Assembly: GCF_042652345.1 (NCBI RefSeq)
Contig: NZ_JBHSJJ010000003.1
Span: forward strand, 1-64,000
Length of the DNA stretch: 64,000 bases
Direction of reading: 5' to 3'
Source: Negadavirga shengliensis
GTDB lineage: Bacteria > Bacteroidota > Bacteroidia > Cytophagales > Cyclobacteriaceae
Every line of letters starts with the position of its first letter. Positions within the stretch are counted from its first letter, which is position 1. A model generated the notes under the pieces. That model was not told where the DNA came from, searched no databases, and was given only the letters and a program-made list of their open reading frames with translations. Shown here piece after piece: positions 1 through 8,741 of the stretch. The translations under genes and the position numbers were made by a program.

Positions 1-52
1 CGATATACAATTTGTCAAAGTCTGCGCTGTAAAGTGCATAAACCGTATACAT
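1..52 (-). CDS. GIY-YIG nuclease, second copy (partial, N-terminus only)
   Basis: The reverse strand from 52 reads MYTVYALYSADFDKLYI, identical to the start of the complete nuclease at 189-437. The rest lies outside the window. The exact nucleotide identity to 386-437 indicates a recent tandem duplication. Whether the second gene is intact cannot be seen. Confidence 0.7.
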   Translation of the reverse strand, partial: MYTVYALYSADFDKLYI

Positions 53-127
53 AGTTTTCAATTAAAAAAGTTGTCCAATAAGAAAAAAAGCCAAACATTT
101 CTGTCTGGCTTATAGTAGCGGGAACAG
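1..127. repeat. Direct repeat copy 1 (matches 386-512)
   Basis: Bases 1-127 are identical to 386-512 by eye. The copy holds the first codons of a GIY-YIG gene, the spacer and the first 12 bases (3' end) of a tRNA-fMet gene. The identity breaks at base 128, where a palindrome begins. The repeat probably continues to the left of the window. Confidence 0.9.
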
Positions 128-187
128 CCCCGATAGCTATCGGGGGAACCTGTGTCCGCCGCGGCGGATATGAGCCCGTGGAGCTGG
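116..187 (-). pseudogene. Degenerate initiator tRNA copy with palindrome substitutions
   Basis: The 3' end of the intact tRNA-fMet is kept at 116-127. The T-loop side is then replaced by the perfect 18-bp palindrome at 128-145 (CCCCGATAGCTATCGGGG). The T-stem remnant AACCTGTG follows, then a 14-bp palindrome TCCGCCGCGGCGGA at 155-168 in place of the variable loop and one anticodon-stem strand, then TATGAGCCCG. The D-arm and acceptor 5' half are not recognisable. It cannot fold as a working tRNA. Confidence 0.75.
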
Positions 188-188
188 T

Positions 189-437
189 TTAGTTTTTGGG
201 GATGAGCTTTCGGAGGAACTCCCTTCCCCTGCCGGTTTTGAGTTCTTTTTCCCTTCTTATGGCTGAGGTTTTATCCTGAAAAGATTCGGAGTGGACTAGA
301 ATCCAGGGTCTGTATCTTTTTGTCCAGTCTTTTTTACCTAACTCATTATGTGATTTCAGCCTTTGCTCAAGATTTGAAGTGTAGCCGATATACAATTTGT
401 CAAAGTCTGCGCTGTAAAGTGCATAAACCGTATACAT
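189..437 (-). CDS. Small GIY-YIG domain nuclease-like protein
   Basis: An 82-residue single-domain protein. The GIY-YIG signature appears as VYALYS followed by KLYIGYT in the first 20 residues. A conserved Arg follows (EQRLKSHN), with a Glu-bearing helix (RREKELK) further on, as expected for the catalytic Arg and Glu of the family. A TTG nine bases upstream is open, but the ATG at 437 gives the usual family start. The gene lies just downstream of the initiator tRNA on the same strand, and the nuclease-tRNA unit is partly duplicated to its left. Stand-alone proteins of this type are common in Bacteroidota; their target is unknown. A role in repair or in mobility of the cassette is inference. 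Confidence 0.85.
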   Translation of the reverse strand: MYTVYALYSADFDKLYIGYTSNLEQRLKSHNELGKKDWTKRYRPWILVHSESFQDKTSAIRREKELKTGRGREFLRKLIPKN

Positions 438-500
438 AGTTTTCAATTAAAAAAGTTGTCCAATAAGAAAAAAAGCCAAACATTTCTGTCTGGCTTATAG

Positions 501-573
<73 letters not shown>

Positions 574-604
574 ATATATTTTTTATCAACTATGTCAATT
601 CACT

Positions 605-694
605 AAGGACCCGAACCTGTGTCCGCCGCGGCGGATATGAGCCCGACGAGCGAACCCTCTCCCGAAGCATTTCGGGAAACTGCTCCATCCCGCG
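605..694 (-). pseudogene. Second degenerate initiator tRNA copy with palindrome insertions
   Basis: Blocks of the intact tRNA-fMet appear in order: AGGACCCGAACCTGTG, TATGAGCCCGACGAGC and ACTGCTCCATCCCGCG. Between the first two lies the palindrome TCCGCCGCGGCGGA (622-635), exactly where it sits in the other decayed copy. The D-loop is replaced by a stretch containing the hairpin TCCCGAA-gcat-TTCGGGA (660-677). The acceptor 5' strand is intact but the 3' strand is lost, so it should not give a working tRNA. Confidence 0.75.
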
Positions 695-736
695 ATATTG
701 TGGTACAAAGGTAAGGAGAATTAATCAAAATTCAAG

Positions 737-744
737 TACCTTTG
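737..744 (+). promoter_or_regulatory. Possible -7 promoter box upstream of era
   Basis: TACCTTTG matches the Bacteroidota -7 consensus TAnnTTTG and lies 18 bases before the era ATG. No clear TTG occurs at the expected -33 spacing, so the call is weak. Confidence 0.35.
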
Positions 745-762
745 TAAAAAAATATCCAATTC

Positions 763-1653
763 ATGGCCGAAAATAAACACAAAGCAGGATTTGTCAACAT
801 TATTGGAAAACCCAATGTGGGGAAATCCACTCTGATGAATGCGCTGCTGGGAGAAAGGCTTTCCATCATTTCCTCCAAAGCCCAAACCACCCGCCACCGG
901 ATATTGGGACTGATGAACCATGAGGATTACCAAATTGTCTTTTCTGATACCCCGGGCATGCTCAAGCCCAAATACGAACTTCACAAAAGCATGATGGGTT
1001 TCGTCAACCTGTCTTTGGAGGATGCGGATGTGATACTTTTTGTGACAGATCTTTTTGAAACGGATGAGGACATTGAGGAAACCATAGAAAAAATCAACAA
1101 AGCAGGTGTACCTGTAATTTTGGTCATCAATAAGATCGACCTTTCCAAAGAGGATCAGTTGGAAAAGGTGACGGCTTACTGGACAGAACGAATCAACGCG
1201 GAAATGGTCATCCCCGTTTCCGCAAAGGAAAATTTCAACCTCATTAAAATCCTCCAGGAGATTCTGGATAGGCTGCCGCATCATCCGCCTTATTACGATA
1301 AGGAGGAACTAAGTGACCGGCCGGAACGTTTTTTTGCTTCCGAAATCATCCGTGAGAAGATTTTCACACAGTATAAAAAAGAAATACCCTATAGTTCTGA
1401 GGTCAGCATAGAGGAGTTTGACGAAGAGGAGGACATCATCAGGATACGGGCACTTATATTTGTGGAAAGAGCCAGTCAAAAAGGCATTATCATCGGAGAA
1501 AAAGGGAAAGCGCTGAAGAAAGTGGGAATAGAGGCAAGGCAGGATTTGGAGGAATTTTTTGGTAAAAAAGTTTATTTGGAGACCTTCGTCAAGGTCGAAG
1601 AAAACTGGAGAAAAAATAAAAACAAATTAAGAAGGTTCGGTTACGACCAGTAA
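763..1653 (+). CDS. era: GTPase Era
   Basis: A 296-residue GTPase that acts in 30S ribosomal subunit maturation by binding the 3' end of 16S rRNA. The G1 motif GKPNVGKST is close to the N-terminus, DTPGM is the G3 motif and NKID the G4 motif. The C-terminal third is a KH RNA-binding domain with the GIIIGEKGKALKKVG loop. Length is normal for Era. It lies 14 bp upstream of der, and the pair is probably co-transcribed. Confidence 0.97.
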   Translation: MAENKHKAGFVNIIGKPNVGKSTLMNALLGERLSIISSKAQTTRHRILGLMNHEDYQIVFSDTPGMLKPKYELHKSMMGFVNLSLEDADVILFVTDLFETDEDIEETIEKINKAGVPVILVINKIDLSKEDQLEKVTAYWTERINAEMVIPVSAKENFNLIKILQEILDRLPHHPPYYDKEELSDRPERFFASEIIREKIFTQYKKEIPYSSEVSIEEFDEEEDIIRIRALIFVERASQKGIIIGEKGKALKKVGIEARQDLEEFFGKKVYLETFVKVEENWRKNKNKLRRFGYDQ

Positions 1654-1667
1654 AAAACCAATAGAGA

Positions 1668-2981
1668 ATGGCCAATATAGTAGCAATAGTAGGGCGACCT
1701 AATGTGGGGAAATCCACGCTTTTTAACCGTTTGGTGGAAGAAAGAAAGGCCATTGAGGATAATCTCAGCGGCGTGACCAGAGACAGGCACTACGGGCATG
1801 CCCAATGGTCCGGTAAGTTCTTTTCTGTGATAGATACGGGCGGATACGTGACCGGATCGGATGATGTTTTCGAAAAGGAGATCCGAAAGCAGGTGAAGCT
1901 GGCCATTGAAGAGGCATCGGTGATCCTCTTTGTTGTAGATTGTCATGATGGACTGACCGGCTTGGACAAGGAGTTTGCCAATGAACTTCGGGGAACCGAC
2001 AAGCCCATCTTTATTGCTGCCAATAAGGCAGACAATATGGAAAAGATGTTAATGGCCAACGAGTTTTATGCTCTGGGAATGGGGGTGGAGCAAATTTATC
2101 CCATCACCGCTACCAGTGGAAGCGGCATCGGGGACTTGTTGGATCAGGTGGTTTCCTGTTTTTCAGAAGAAGGAGAGGAGGACCCGGATGCGGGAATACC
2201 AAAAATTGCCATTTTGGGTCGTCCCAATGTCGGTAAATCGTCATTTCTGAATGCTTTATTGGGAAATGAAAGGTCAATTGTAACCGACGAGGCAGGCACT
2301 ACCAGGGATGCTATCCACACCCGGTACAAGTTGTACAATAAAGATTTTATCCTTACCGATACGGCAGGGATCCGGAAGAAAGCCAAAGTCAAGGAAGATA
2401 TAGAATTTTATTCAGTTATGCGTTCCTTGCGTACTTTAGAGGATTCGGATGTGGTGATCGTCATGGTGGATGCTACCAGGGGGCTGGAATCCCAGGATGT
2501 TAACCTCATATCGTTGGCCATCAAAAACAATAAAGGGCTCATGATTATGGTGAACAAATGGGACCTGATAGAAAAAGACCATAAGACCATGCAGGCATTT
2601 AAGGATGACATGATGGAGAAATTGGGAGAAAACAAGTGGATACCGATTATATTCACTTCAGCGCTTACCAAACAGCGTATATTTCAGGCAATGGAATTAG
2701 CAATGGCCGTATATGAAAACAAAAACAAAAAGATTGCCACCTCGAAACTAAACGACAAAATCCTTCCGGAAATAGAGAAGTATCCGCCACCGGCTTACAA
2801 AGGCAAATACATCAAAATCAAGTACATTACCCAACTGCCTACAAAAAATCCCGTTTTTGCGTTCTTTTGCAACCTTCCTCAGTATATCAAGGCGCCATAT
2901 ACCCGCTATCTTGAGAATAGGATGAGAGAAAATTTTGATTTTCAGGGAGTTCCTATAAAGCTGGTGTATAAGAAGAAATAA
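1668..2981 (+). CDS. der: Ribosome biogenesis GTPase Der (EngA)
   Basis: A 437-residue protein with two tandem GTPase domains, each with its own P-loop (GRPNVGKST near residue 10 and GRPNVGKSS near residue 185), and a C-terminal KH-like domain. The second domain has DTAGI and NKWD motifs. Der acts in assembly of the 50S subunit. It follows era closely and ends just before a strong inverted repeat. Confidence 0.97.
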   Translation: MANIVAIVGRPNVGKSTLFNRLVEERKAIEDNLSGVTRDRHYGHAQWSGKFFSVIDTGGYVTGSDDVFEKEIRKQVKLAIEEASVILFVVDCHDGLTGLDKEFANELRGTDKPIFIAANKADNMEKMLMANEFYALGMGVEQIYPITATSGSGIGDLLDQVVSCFSEEGEEDPDAGIPKIAILGRPNVGKSSFLNALLGNERSIVTDEAGTTRDAIHTRYKLYNKDFILTDTAGIRKKAKVKEDIEFYSVMRSLRTLEDSDVVIVMVDATRGLESQDVNLISLAIKNNKGLMIMVNKWDLIEKDHKTMQAFKDDMMEKLGENKWIPIIFTSALTKQRIFQAMELAMAVYENKNKKIATSKLNDKILPEIEKYPPPAYKGKYIKIKYITQLPTKNPVFAFFCNLPQYIKAPYTRYLENRMRENFDFQGVPIKLVYKKK

Positions 2982-2985
2982 GGCA

Positions 2986-3024
2986 AATCACTTTCCCGAA
3001 TCATTTGTGTTCGGGAAAGTGATT
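2986..3024. terminator. Inverted repeat between der and rsmG
   Basis: A perfect 15-bp stem (2986-3000 with 3010-3024) closes a 9-nt loop between the convergent genes der and rsmG. There is no long T-run after it on either strand, so termination efficiency is uncertain. Its core CCCGAA...TTCGGG is the same palindrome type seen at 660-677 and 53529-53545, so it may be an inserted palindromic unit used as a terminator. Confidence 0.6.
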
Positions 3025-3046
3025 CAGATTGCATGACCAAAGTACA

Positions 3047-3691
3047 TTATCTTTTCCCTTCATAAGGGATATAGATCACCTTTTTGGTGTCAAAAAAATC
3101 CTCTTTGAAATAATCTTCCAAATGATAGGTAACATAGGATAAATGCAGGGATTCCAGTTCTTCATCTACTTCACCTCCTTTTAGATAAAAAATGCCGTTT
3201 TGAAACTCGTTAAAATCCTCTTTTTTGAACTTTTTCTTCACCCAGGGGTAAAATTTTTCCATCTGGGTAACGGCTCTGCTGACAATGAAATGGTAGGTGC
3301 GGTTTAAGGTCTCCGCCCTAACCTGCTGAGCTTCCACATTTCTGAGTTTCAGTTGTTTTACCACATCTTTTACCACATTGATCTTTTTTCCGATGGAATC
3401 CACCAGATGAAAAGATACTTCCGGAAAGAGGATAGCCAACGGAATTCCGGGAAAGCCACCTCCGGTTCCTATGTCCAGGATTTTTGTGCCGGGTTCAAAC
3501 TGAATCACCTTGGCGATGCCTAATGAGTGCAACACATGATGCAGGTAAAAAAAATCAATGTCCTTTCTGCTGATGACATTGATTTTTTCATTCCAGCCTT
3601 TATAGAGCGCTCCCATTTTCTGAAACTGGCTTAGCTGTTCTTCATTAAGGTCTGGGAAATATTTTTGGATTAACAGGTGATCGTATTCCAT
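3047..3691 (-). CDS. rsmG: 16S rRNA (guanine-527-N7)-methyltransferase RsmG
   Basis: A 214-residue SAM-dependent methyltransferase of the RsmG/GidB family, which modifies G527 of 16S rRNA. The SAM-binding loop is visible as ILDIGTGGGFPGIPLAI, followed by the acidic HLVDSIGKK strand end. The length is typical. It starts only a few bases after the sigma factor gene on the same strand, so the two, together with the upstream glycosyltransferase, probably form one transcript. Confidence 0.95.
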   Translation of the reverse strand: MEYDHLLIQKYFPDLNEEQLSQFQKMGALYKGWNEKINVISRKDIDFFYLHHVLHSLGIAKVIQFEPGTKILDIGTGGGFPGIPLAILFPEVSFHLVDSIGKKINVVKDVVKQLKLRNVEAQQVRAETLNRTYHFIVSRAVTQMEKFYPWVKKKFKKEDFNEFQNGIFYLKGGEVDEELESLHLSYVTYHLEDYFKEDFFDTKKVIYIPYEGKR

Positions 3692-3697
3692 AAAAAA

Positions 3698-4309
3698 TCA
3701 GATATGCTTGTTTTTGCCTTGGGCGATTTCATACAATAGTTCTCTGGAGCGATGCAACTGCGCCTTGACGGTACCCAGAGGTTTGTCCAGCTCTTCCGCA
3801 ATCTCATCATAGGAAAGTTCATCAAAATACCGCAGTTTAACCAATTTCCGGTATTTTGCCGGAAGTTTATCCACAAAGATCCGCACCATCTCTTTGCGTT
3901 GGGTTTTGATGTATTCGTCCTGAGGATTATTATCATCATCTTCGATGTCAATGTTGACCGCGTTGCCCCCATCATCCGTAAGCGTATTGTTGAGACTCAT
4001 GGTCTTCAGCTTTTTTTTCCGGATAAAGTCAATGGTATTGTTGGTGGCTATTCGGAACAGCCATGTGCTGAAGGTATAATCCTTCTTGAATTTATGGAGG
4101 TTCCTGAAGGCTTTGGCAAATGCTTCCATGGTTAAATCTTCCGCATCATCGGCATCCCGGATCATTTTCAGCACCATAAAGTACACGGCTTTTTTGTAAC
4201 GTTTCATCAGGGTAGCATAAGCCTGTTGGTCTTTCTCCATGACTGCTTTATCAATCAGCTCGAAATCCTCCAGTGCCTTATCAGAAAACCCTCTATCATT
4301 TATTTCCAT
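3698..4309 (-). CDS. ECF-type RNA polymerase sigma factor
   Basis: A 203-residue sigma factor with only regions 2 and 4. Region 2 spans roughly residues 30-100 and includes DAEDLTMEAFAKAF and the TWLFRIATNNTIDFIRK helix. Region 4 lies near residues 145-195, with LPAKYRKLVKLRYFDELS and the helix-turn-helix GTVKAQLHRSRELL. An acidic linker rich in Asp and Asn separates them. No anti-sigma factor lies beside it. The gene overlaps the end of the upstream glycosyltransferase by 10 bp, which suggests translational coupling. Its regulon is unknown. Confidence 0.9.
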   Translation of the reverse strand: MEINDRGFSDKALEDFELIDKAVMEKDQQAYATLMKRYKKAVYFMVLKMIRDADDAEDLTMEAFAKAFRNLHKFKKDYTFSTWLFRIATNNTIDFIRKKKLKTMSLNNTLTDDGGNAVNIDIEDDDNNPQDEYIKTQRKEMVRIFVDKLPAKYRKLVKLRYFDELSYDEIAEELDKPLGTVKAQLHRSRELLYEIAQGKNKHI

Positions 4310-5427
4310 CTAACTGTTTTTGACAGGTAACCTTTTGTTCCCACGATCCAAAAATAGATCATATACATTAAATCGAAAAACATCGTCCATAAGACCTTTC
4401 CCGCACCTTCCAACTTTTTCCGGGCCCCCTTCATCACTGCATACTGCAAAAAGGCCCTTGACAAAATTAACCCAATCACCAAGGTAATTGGTTCCCACGA
4501 GCGGCTATTAACCAATACTATTAAAGCTGTTCCCCAGAATACCAAGTGACTAAACGAATAAACACCCAGTTTTAGTTTATCTTTGGGTTTATAATATTTT
4601 CCGGCATGAAAATGCCGGTTCTTTTGGACCAGATAATCTCTGAAACTGGTCTTGGGGATGGACACGGTGATGCTTTCAGGATGGATCACCACAGCGGTAT
4701 TTTTTTTGTTAGCATGCCGGTTGACAAACAGGTCATCATCCCCCCCTTCAATGTGCCAGAGATTTTTGAAAGCTTTTTGTTCCATAAAGAAGTCTTTTCG
4801 GTAACACAGGTTTCTCCCTATCCCCATAAAGGGAGCCCGCCACAATCCAAAAGAAAAGCAGTACAAGGCGGTGAGCATGGTTTCAAACTGTATCATTTTG
4901 TTCAAAATACCCGGTTGGTTGAGGTATGACCCATGGCCAAGGGCAAAAATTTTGTTGGCGTTGCGGACGGGGGCAGACATCAACCGTACCCATTTGGTAG
5001 ACACGGGTTTACAGTCCGCGTCCGTAAGCAGTAAAACGTCATGTTTGGAAACTTTGATGCCTAAGGTAAGGGCATATTTTTTGGCGGTAACGTGATCAGG
5101 GGTATAACGAATATTTACGGGCCTCAATAAGGGAAAATGGGCGGACAATTCCCGGAGAAGGCCTTCAGTATCGTCAGTGGAGCGGTCGTTTACCACCACC
5201 ACCTCGAAAACCGGATAGTCCTGCCTGAAAAGTTCAGGTATGAGTTTTTCAAGATGCTCCCTTTCATTTCTGGCGGCAATGATGACGGAAACTCCTTCGG
5301 GTTTTTTTTCATCCTCTCCTTTGTCAACAAATTTATATACGAAAGCCACCCTTCCGAATACCAAGGTTAAATACAAAAACTGGGTTGCCGCTGCAATAAA
5401 AAATAACAACCATAATATGTTCTCCAT
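4300..5427 (-). CDS. Membrane-anchored family 2 glycosyltransferase
   Basis: A 375-residue processive-type GT2 enzyme. One N-terminal membrane segment is followed by a GT-A domain with the nucleotide-binding VVVNDRSTDDTEG, a metal-binding LLLTDADCKP, and GGDDDLF plus QKNRHFHAG, which resembles the acceptor-side ED and QxxRW motifs in degenerate form. About three hydrophobic segments close the protein. The substrate cannot be read from sequence. It heads a minus-strand group with the sigma factor and rsmG, which have no obvious functional link to it. Confidence 0.85.
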   Translation of the reverse strand: MENILWLLFFIAAATQFLYLTLVFGRVAFVYKFVDKGEDEKKPEGVSVIIAARNEREHLEKLIPELFRQDYPVFEVVVVNDRSTDDTEGLLRELSAHFPLLRPVNIRYTPDHVTAKKYALTLGIKVSKHDVLLLTDADCKPVSTKWVRLMSAPVRNANKIFALGHGSYLNQPGILNKMIQFETMLTALYCFSFGLWRAPFMGIGRNLCYRKDFFMEQKAFKNLWHIEGGDDDLFVNRHANKKNTAVVIHPESITVSIPKTSFRDYLVQKNRHFHAGKYYKPKDKLKLGVYSFSHLVFWGTALIVLVNSRSWEPITLVIGLILSRAFLQYAVMKGARKKLEGAGKVLWTMFFDLMYMIYFWIVGTKGYLSKTVRWK

Positions 5428-5493
5428 AGCGGGTATTTCAGTAGGAAAGTAAAGATAATATCAAAAACCTCGTTTCGTTTGGGGAATAGCGAC

Positions 5494-5501
5494 TATTTTT
5501 G
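5494..5501 (+). promoter_or_regulatory. Possible -7 box upstream of tgt
   Basis: TATTTTTG fits TAnnTTTG exactly and lies about 50 bases before the tgt start. A TTTG at 5478-5481 is too close to act as a normal -33 element, so support is partial. Confidence 0.35.
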
Positions 5502-5551
5502 TCCCTTCAAATATAATAAGGAAAACAGGGATTTTTCAAAGGAATTGTGGA

Positions 5552-6682
5552 ATGAAATTTAATATCCAGCATCAGGATACCCAATGTAAAGCAAGGAACG
5601 GCCTACTGAAAACGGATCATGGTGAAATAGAAACCCCTATTTTCATGCCCGTGGGCACTGCAGGCTCTGTTAAGGCCGTGCACCAAAGAGAATTGACCTA
5701 TGATATCAGGGCACAGATCATTTTAGGCAATACCTATCATTTATACCTTAGACCGGGACTCGAAATTTTGGAAAAAGCGGGAGGCCTCCATAAGTTCAAC
5801 GGATGGACGGGTCCCATTTTAACAGACAGTGGGGGGTATCAGGTGTTTTCGCTCGCCGAAAACAGAAAGATCACAGAAGAGGGGGTAGTTTTTAAATCCC
5901 ATATCGACGGTTCCAGGCACCACTTTACGCCCGAAGGCGTGATGGATATCCAGCGCGTTATAGGAGCGGATATTGTTATGGCTTTTGATGAATGTACCCC
6001 TTATCCTTGTGAATGGAGTTATGCCAAGGAGTCTTTGGAACTGACCCATAGATGGTTAAAAAGGTGCATACAGCAGTTTGACAGTACTGAAAGCCGGTAT
6101 GGGTACAACCAAACGCTTTTTCCCATTGTGCAGGGAAGTACCTACAGGGATTTAAGGAGAATTTCAGCGGAATTTGTGGCGGAACAGGGGAGAGAGGGTA
6201 ATGCCATCGGAGGGCTTTCGGTGGGAGAACCAGCGGAAATGATGTATGAAATAACGGACCACGTCACAGATATTCTTCCTGTGGATAAACCGAGATACCT
6301 TATGGGGGTGGGCACACCGGCCAATGTATTGGAGGGGATAGCCCTTGGGATAGACATGTTTGATTGTGTAATGCCTACCAGGAATGCAAGAAACGGGATG
6401 CTGTTTACCAGCGAAGGTATCATCAATATCAGGAATGAAAAATGGAAGGATGATTTCTCTCCGGTGGATGCAGGCTTTCATAGCCATGTGAGCAATTTTT
6501 ATTCAAAAGCTTACTTAAGACACCTTACCATCAGCAAAGAAATTCTCGCCGCACAAATCGCAAGTATTCATAATTTATCGTTTTATTTATGGTTGGTAGG
6601 GCAGGCCCGGGAGAAAATCCGGTCCGGTGGGTTTTTGGAATGGAAGAACCAAATGGTGGAAACAGTCAGCAGAAGGCTATAG
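5552..6682 (+). CDS. tgt: Queuine tRNA-ribosyltransferase
   Basis: A 376-residue enzyme that exchanges guanine-34 for a queuosine precursor in tRNAs with GUN anticodons. DSGGYQVFSL, GGLSVGEP, RYLMGVGTPANVLEGI and FDCVMPTRNARNG are the family motifs, including the catalytic Asp region. The C-terminal segment keeps the fold (FYSKAYLRHL, IASIHNLSFYLWL), but the zinc-binding CxCx2C is not present; the aligned stretch reads PVDAGFHSHVSNFYS, with no Cys. The His of IASIHNL remains. The function call is secure; the metal site is unusual compared with proteobacterial Tgt. Confidence 0.95.
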   Translation: MKFNIQHQDTQCKARNGLLKTDHGEIETPIFMPVGTAGSVKAVHQRELTYDIRAQIILGNTYHLYLRPGLEILEKAGGLHKFNGWTGPILTDSGGYQVFSLAENRKITEEGVVFKSHIDGSRHHFTPEGVMDIQRVIGADIVMAFDECTPYPCEWSYAKESLELTHRWLKRCIQQFDSTESRYGYNQTLFPIVQGSTYRDLRRISAEFVAEQGREGNAIGGLSVGEPAEMMYEITDHVTDILPVDKPRYLMGVGTPANVLEGIALGIDMFDCVMPTRNARNGMLFTSEGIINIRNEKWKDDFSPVDAGFHSHVSNFYSKAYLRHLTISKEILAAQIASIHNLSFYLWLVGQAREKIRSGGFLEWKNQMVETVSRRL

Positions 6683-6743
6683 ACAATTTGGAAACCCCGG
6701 GGAGGCCCTATAGCGTAGATACCTTAAAGCCATATTGTGAAGA

Positions 6744-7817
6744 ATGAAACTGCTCGATAAATTGATCATCAAGGATTTTCTCAAGACATACCTTTTTGTG
6801 GTCTTGATGCTGATCCTTATTGTGTTGGTGCTCGATTTTACGGAAAAAAACGACACGTATATCCGCAACAAAGTGCCCACTCCGGAGGTGCTCCAATACA
6901 TGCTCAATTACGGACTTTATCTTAATAACCTGCTGACCCCAATAACGGTTTTTATCTCTGTGATATTCATCACTTCCAAAATGGCCGGCAGGACTGAAAT
7001 CATAGCTATCCTGAGCAGCGGCGTGAGCTTTGTAAGGATGTTGGTGCCGTTTATCTTATCCGCTTTATTGATAGCGGTGGTCAGCTTCTTTCTGAACGGC
7101 TGGATACTTCCCGTAGCCACAGCCGGAGTATCTGAATTTAAGGTCAAATACCTTGATAAACAGCAGAATTTTGACCAACAAAACATCCATATCAAAATTG
7201 CACCTGATACCTATGCCTATCTATCAAGGTATTATACCTCTACCAACATGGGGTATGCGTTCACTTTGGAACAGATAGAGGACGGCCAGCTGATATCCAA
7301 GCTGTCAGCCGACAGGATAGTCTGGGATACCACCAAAAATGCCTGGAGTGTGAGAAACTGGAGATTAAGGGAGCTTAGGGACATGCACGAGGAATGGTCT
7401 GCCGGAGAATCCATGGATACGGTATTATCGATTTCTCCTGCTGATTTTGATCTGCCCCTGAATCACCATGAAACGCTCACCCTCCCAAAACTCAATGAAC
7501 AGATCCGGATATTGGAGGACCGGGGCGCTGACAATATCGGTTTTTACCGTATAGAAAAATATGTGAGGTTTATGTCACCTTTTGCCGCCATCATTCTCAC
7601 CTTTATAGGCGTGATTGTCTCCGCCAAGAAAACCAGGGGAGGCTCAGGATTCAAGATAGCCTTGGGGTTCCTGTTGGCTTTCGTGTATATTATTTTGTTT
7701 TTGCTCTCACGGACTTTTGCGGAAGCAGGTACTGCCTATCCGGTCCTTTCCGTATGGATTCCCAATATAGTATTTGCGGTCACGGGCATGGTACTTTACA
7801 AAACCGTTCCCAGATAA
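6744..7817 (+). CDS. LptF/LptG family permease
   Basis: A 357-residue membrane protein of the YjgP/YjgQ family, the permease part of the lipopolysaccharide transport complex. Three membrane segments lie in roughly the first 125 residues, a soluble periplasmic domain follows in the middle, and three more segments lie near the C-terminus. Early landmarks are LLDKLIIKDFLKTYLF and FITSKMAGRTEIIAILSSG, a typical coupling-helix region. It follows tgt by about 60 bp on the same strand. LptF cannot be told from LptG by eye. Confidence 0.9.
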   Translation: MKLLDKLIIKDFLKTYLFVVLMLILIVLVLDFTEKNDTYIRNKVPTPEVLQYMLNYGLYLNNLLTPITVFISVIFITSKMAGRTEIIAILSSGVSFVRMLVPFILSALLIAVVSFFLNGWILPVATAGVSEFKVKYLDKQQNFDQQNIHIKIAPDTYAYLSRYYTSTNMGYAFTLEQIEDGQLISKLSADRIVWDTTKNAWSVRNWRLRELRDMHEEWSAGESMDTVLSISPADFDLPLNHHETLTLPKLNEQIRILEDRGADNIGFYRIEKYVRFMSPFAAIILTFIGVIVSAKKTRGGSGFKIALGFLLAFVYIILFLLSRTFAEAGTAYPVLSVWIPNIVFAVTGMVLYKTVPR

Positions 7818-8737
7818 TGGACAACAAAGACCTGCTGAGAGATTACTTCTGGTTGAATATGGTAGTGTTGGCCTGGGGATTCACTGCCGTACTTGGGCTG
7901 TTGATCAGCCTAGATTCCGTGCAAATTGTAATTTACAGGACGCTAATGGCCATGATTGCTTTATTGGTGATATTCTCCTATAAAAAAATCAGGTTCAGGC
8001 TGCCCCTGAAGGACTATTTAAAGGTGATAGGAACCGGGTTTTTAATAGGGGTTCACTGGATATTGTTTTTTTGGGCGGCGCAGGTGTCTACCGCTTCGGT
8101 TACACTGGCAGGCATGGCCACCATTTCTCTTTGGACAGCTTTTATCGAGCCTATGGCAAATAAGGGAAGCATAAAATGGTATGAGGTGTGCCTGGGCTTG
8201 GTGGCGATACTGGGGCTATACATTATATTCCAGGTAGAGTCCGGCTATTGGTTGGGCTTGAGCATGGCAGTTGTTTCCGCTTGTGCCGGTGCTTGCTTCA
8301 CCGTAATCAACGGTAATTTTGCCAAAAAGCACCACCCCTATGTTATTACTTTCTATGAGATGGCGGGCGCGGGATTATTCTCTGTTTTATTTCTGCCTTT
8401 TTATGTACGCTATTTTGCTTCGGACAGCCCAAGCTTTGTGCCTCAGGGATGGGACTGGTTCTGGCTGTTGGTGCTGTCACAGGTATGCACCGTATTTGCT
8501 TTCTCAGTCTCGGTGGAATTGATGAAAAGGCTGACGGCTTTTGCCATCAACCTGACGGTAAACCTGGAGCCCGTCTACGGGATTTTGCTGGCCGTCATGG
8601 TTTTTGGCGAAAAGGAAAAAATGACGTCGGGGTTTTATTGGGGAACATTGATTATTGTAGGCTCCGTTTGCTTGTATCCCTTTATTCACTATGTCCAAAG
8701 GAGAAAAATGACCCGACATTTAAGGAGACTGCAATAA
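7817..8737 (+). CDS. EamA/DMT family transporter
   Basis: A 306-residue protein with about ten hydrophobic segments in two EamA repeats. The second repeat includes LSMAVVSACAGACFTVINGN and a conserved late motif with NLEPVYGILLAVMVFGE. The ATG at 7817 overlaps the stop of the permease gene (TAATG), so translation is probably coupled; a longer open frame upstream lies inside the permease and is not used here. The transported solute is unknown. Confidence 0.9.
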   Translation: MDNKDLLRDYFWLNMVVLAWGFTAVLGLLISLDSVQIVIYRTLMAMIALLVIFSYKKIRFRLPLKDYLKVIGTGFLIGVHWILFFWAAQVSTASVTLAGMATISLWTAFIEPMANKGSIKWYEVCLGLVAILGLYIIFQVESGYWLGLSMAVVSACAGACFTVINGNFAKKHHPYVITFYEMAGAGLFSVLFLPFYVRYFASDSPSFVPQGWDWFWLLVLSQVCTVFAFSVSVELMKRLTAFAINLTVNLEPVYGILLAVMVFGEKEKMTSGFYWGTLIIVGSVCLYPFIHYVQRRKMTRHLRRLQ

Positions 8738-8741
8738 TGAA

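Noticed and set aside
721..1284. A 187-residue frame opposite era
   Set aside because: Antisense to a conserved GTPase; no family resemblance.
4300..5427. Possible anti-sigma partner for the ECF sigma factor
   Set aside because: The adjacent gene is a glycosyltransferase with clear GT2 motifs, and rsmG lies on the other side, so no anti-sigma factor is encoded next to it.
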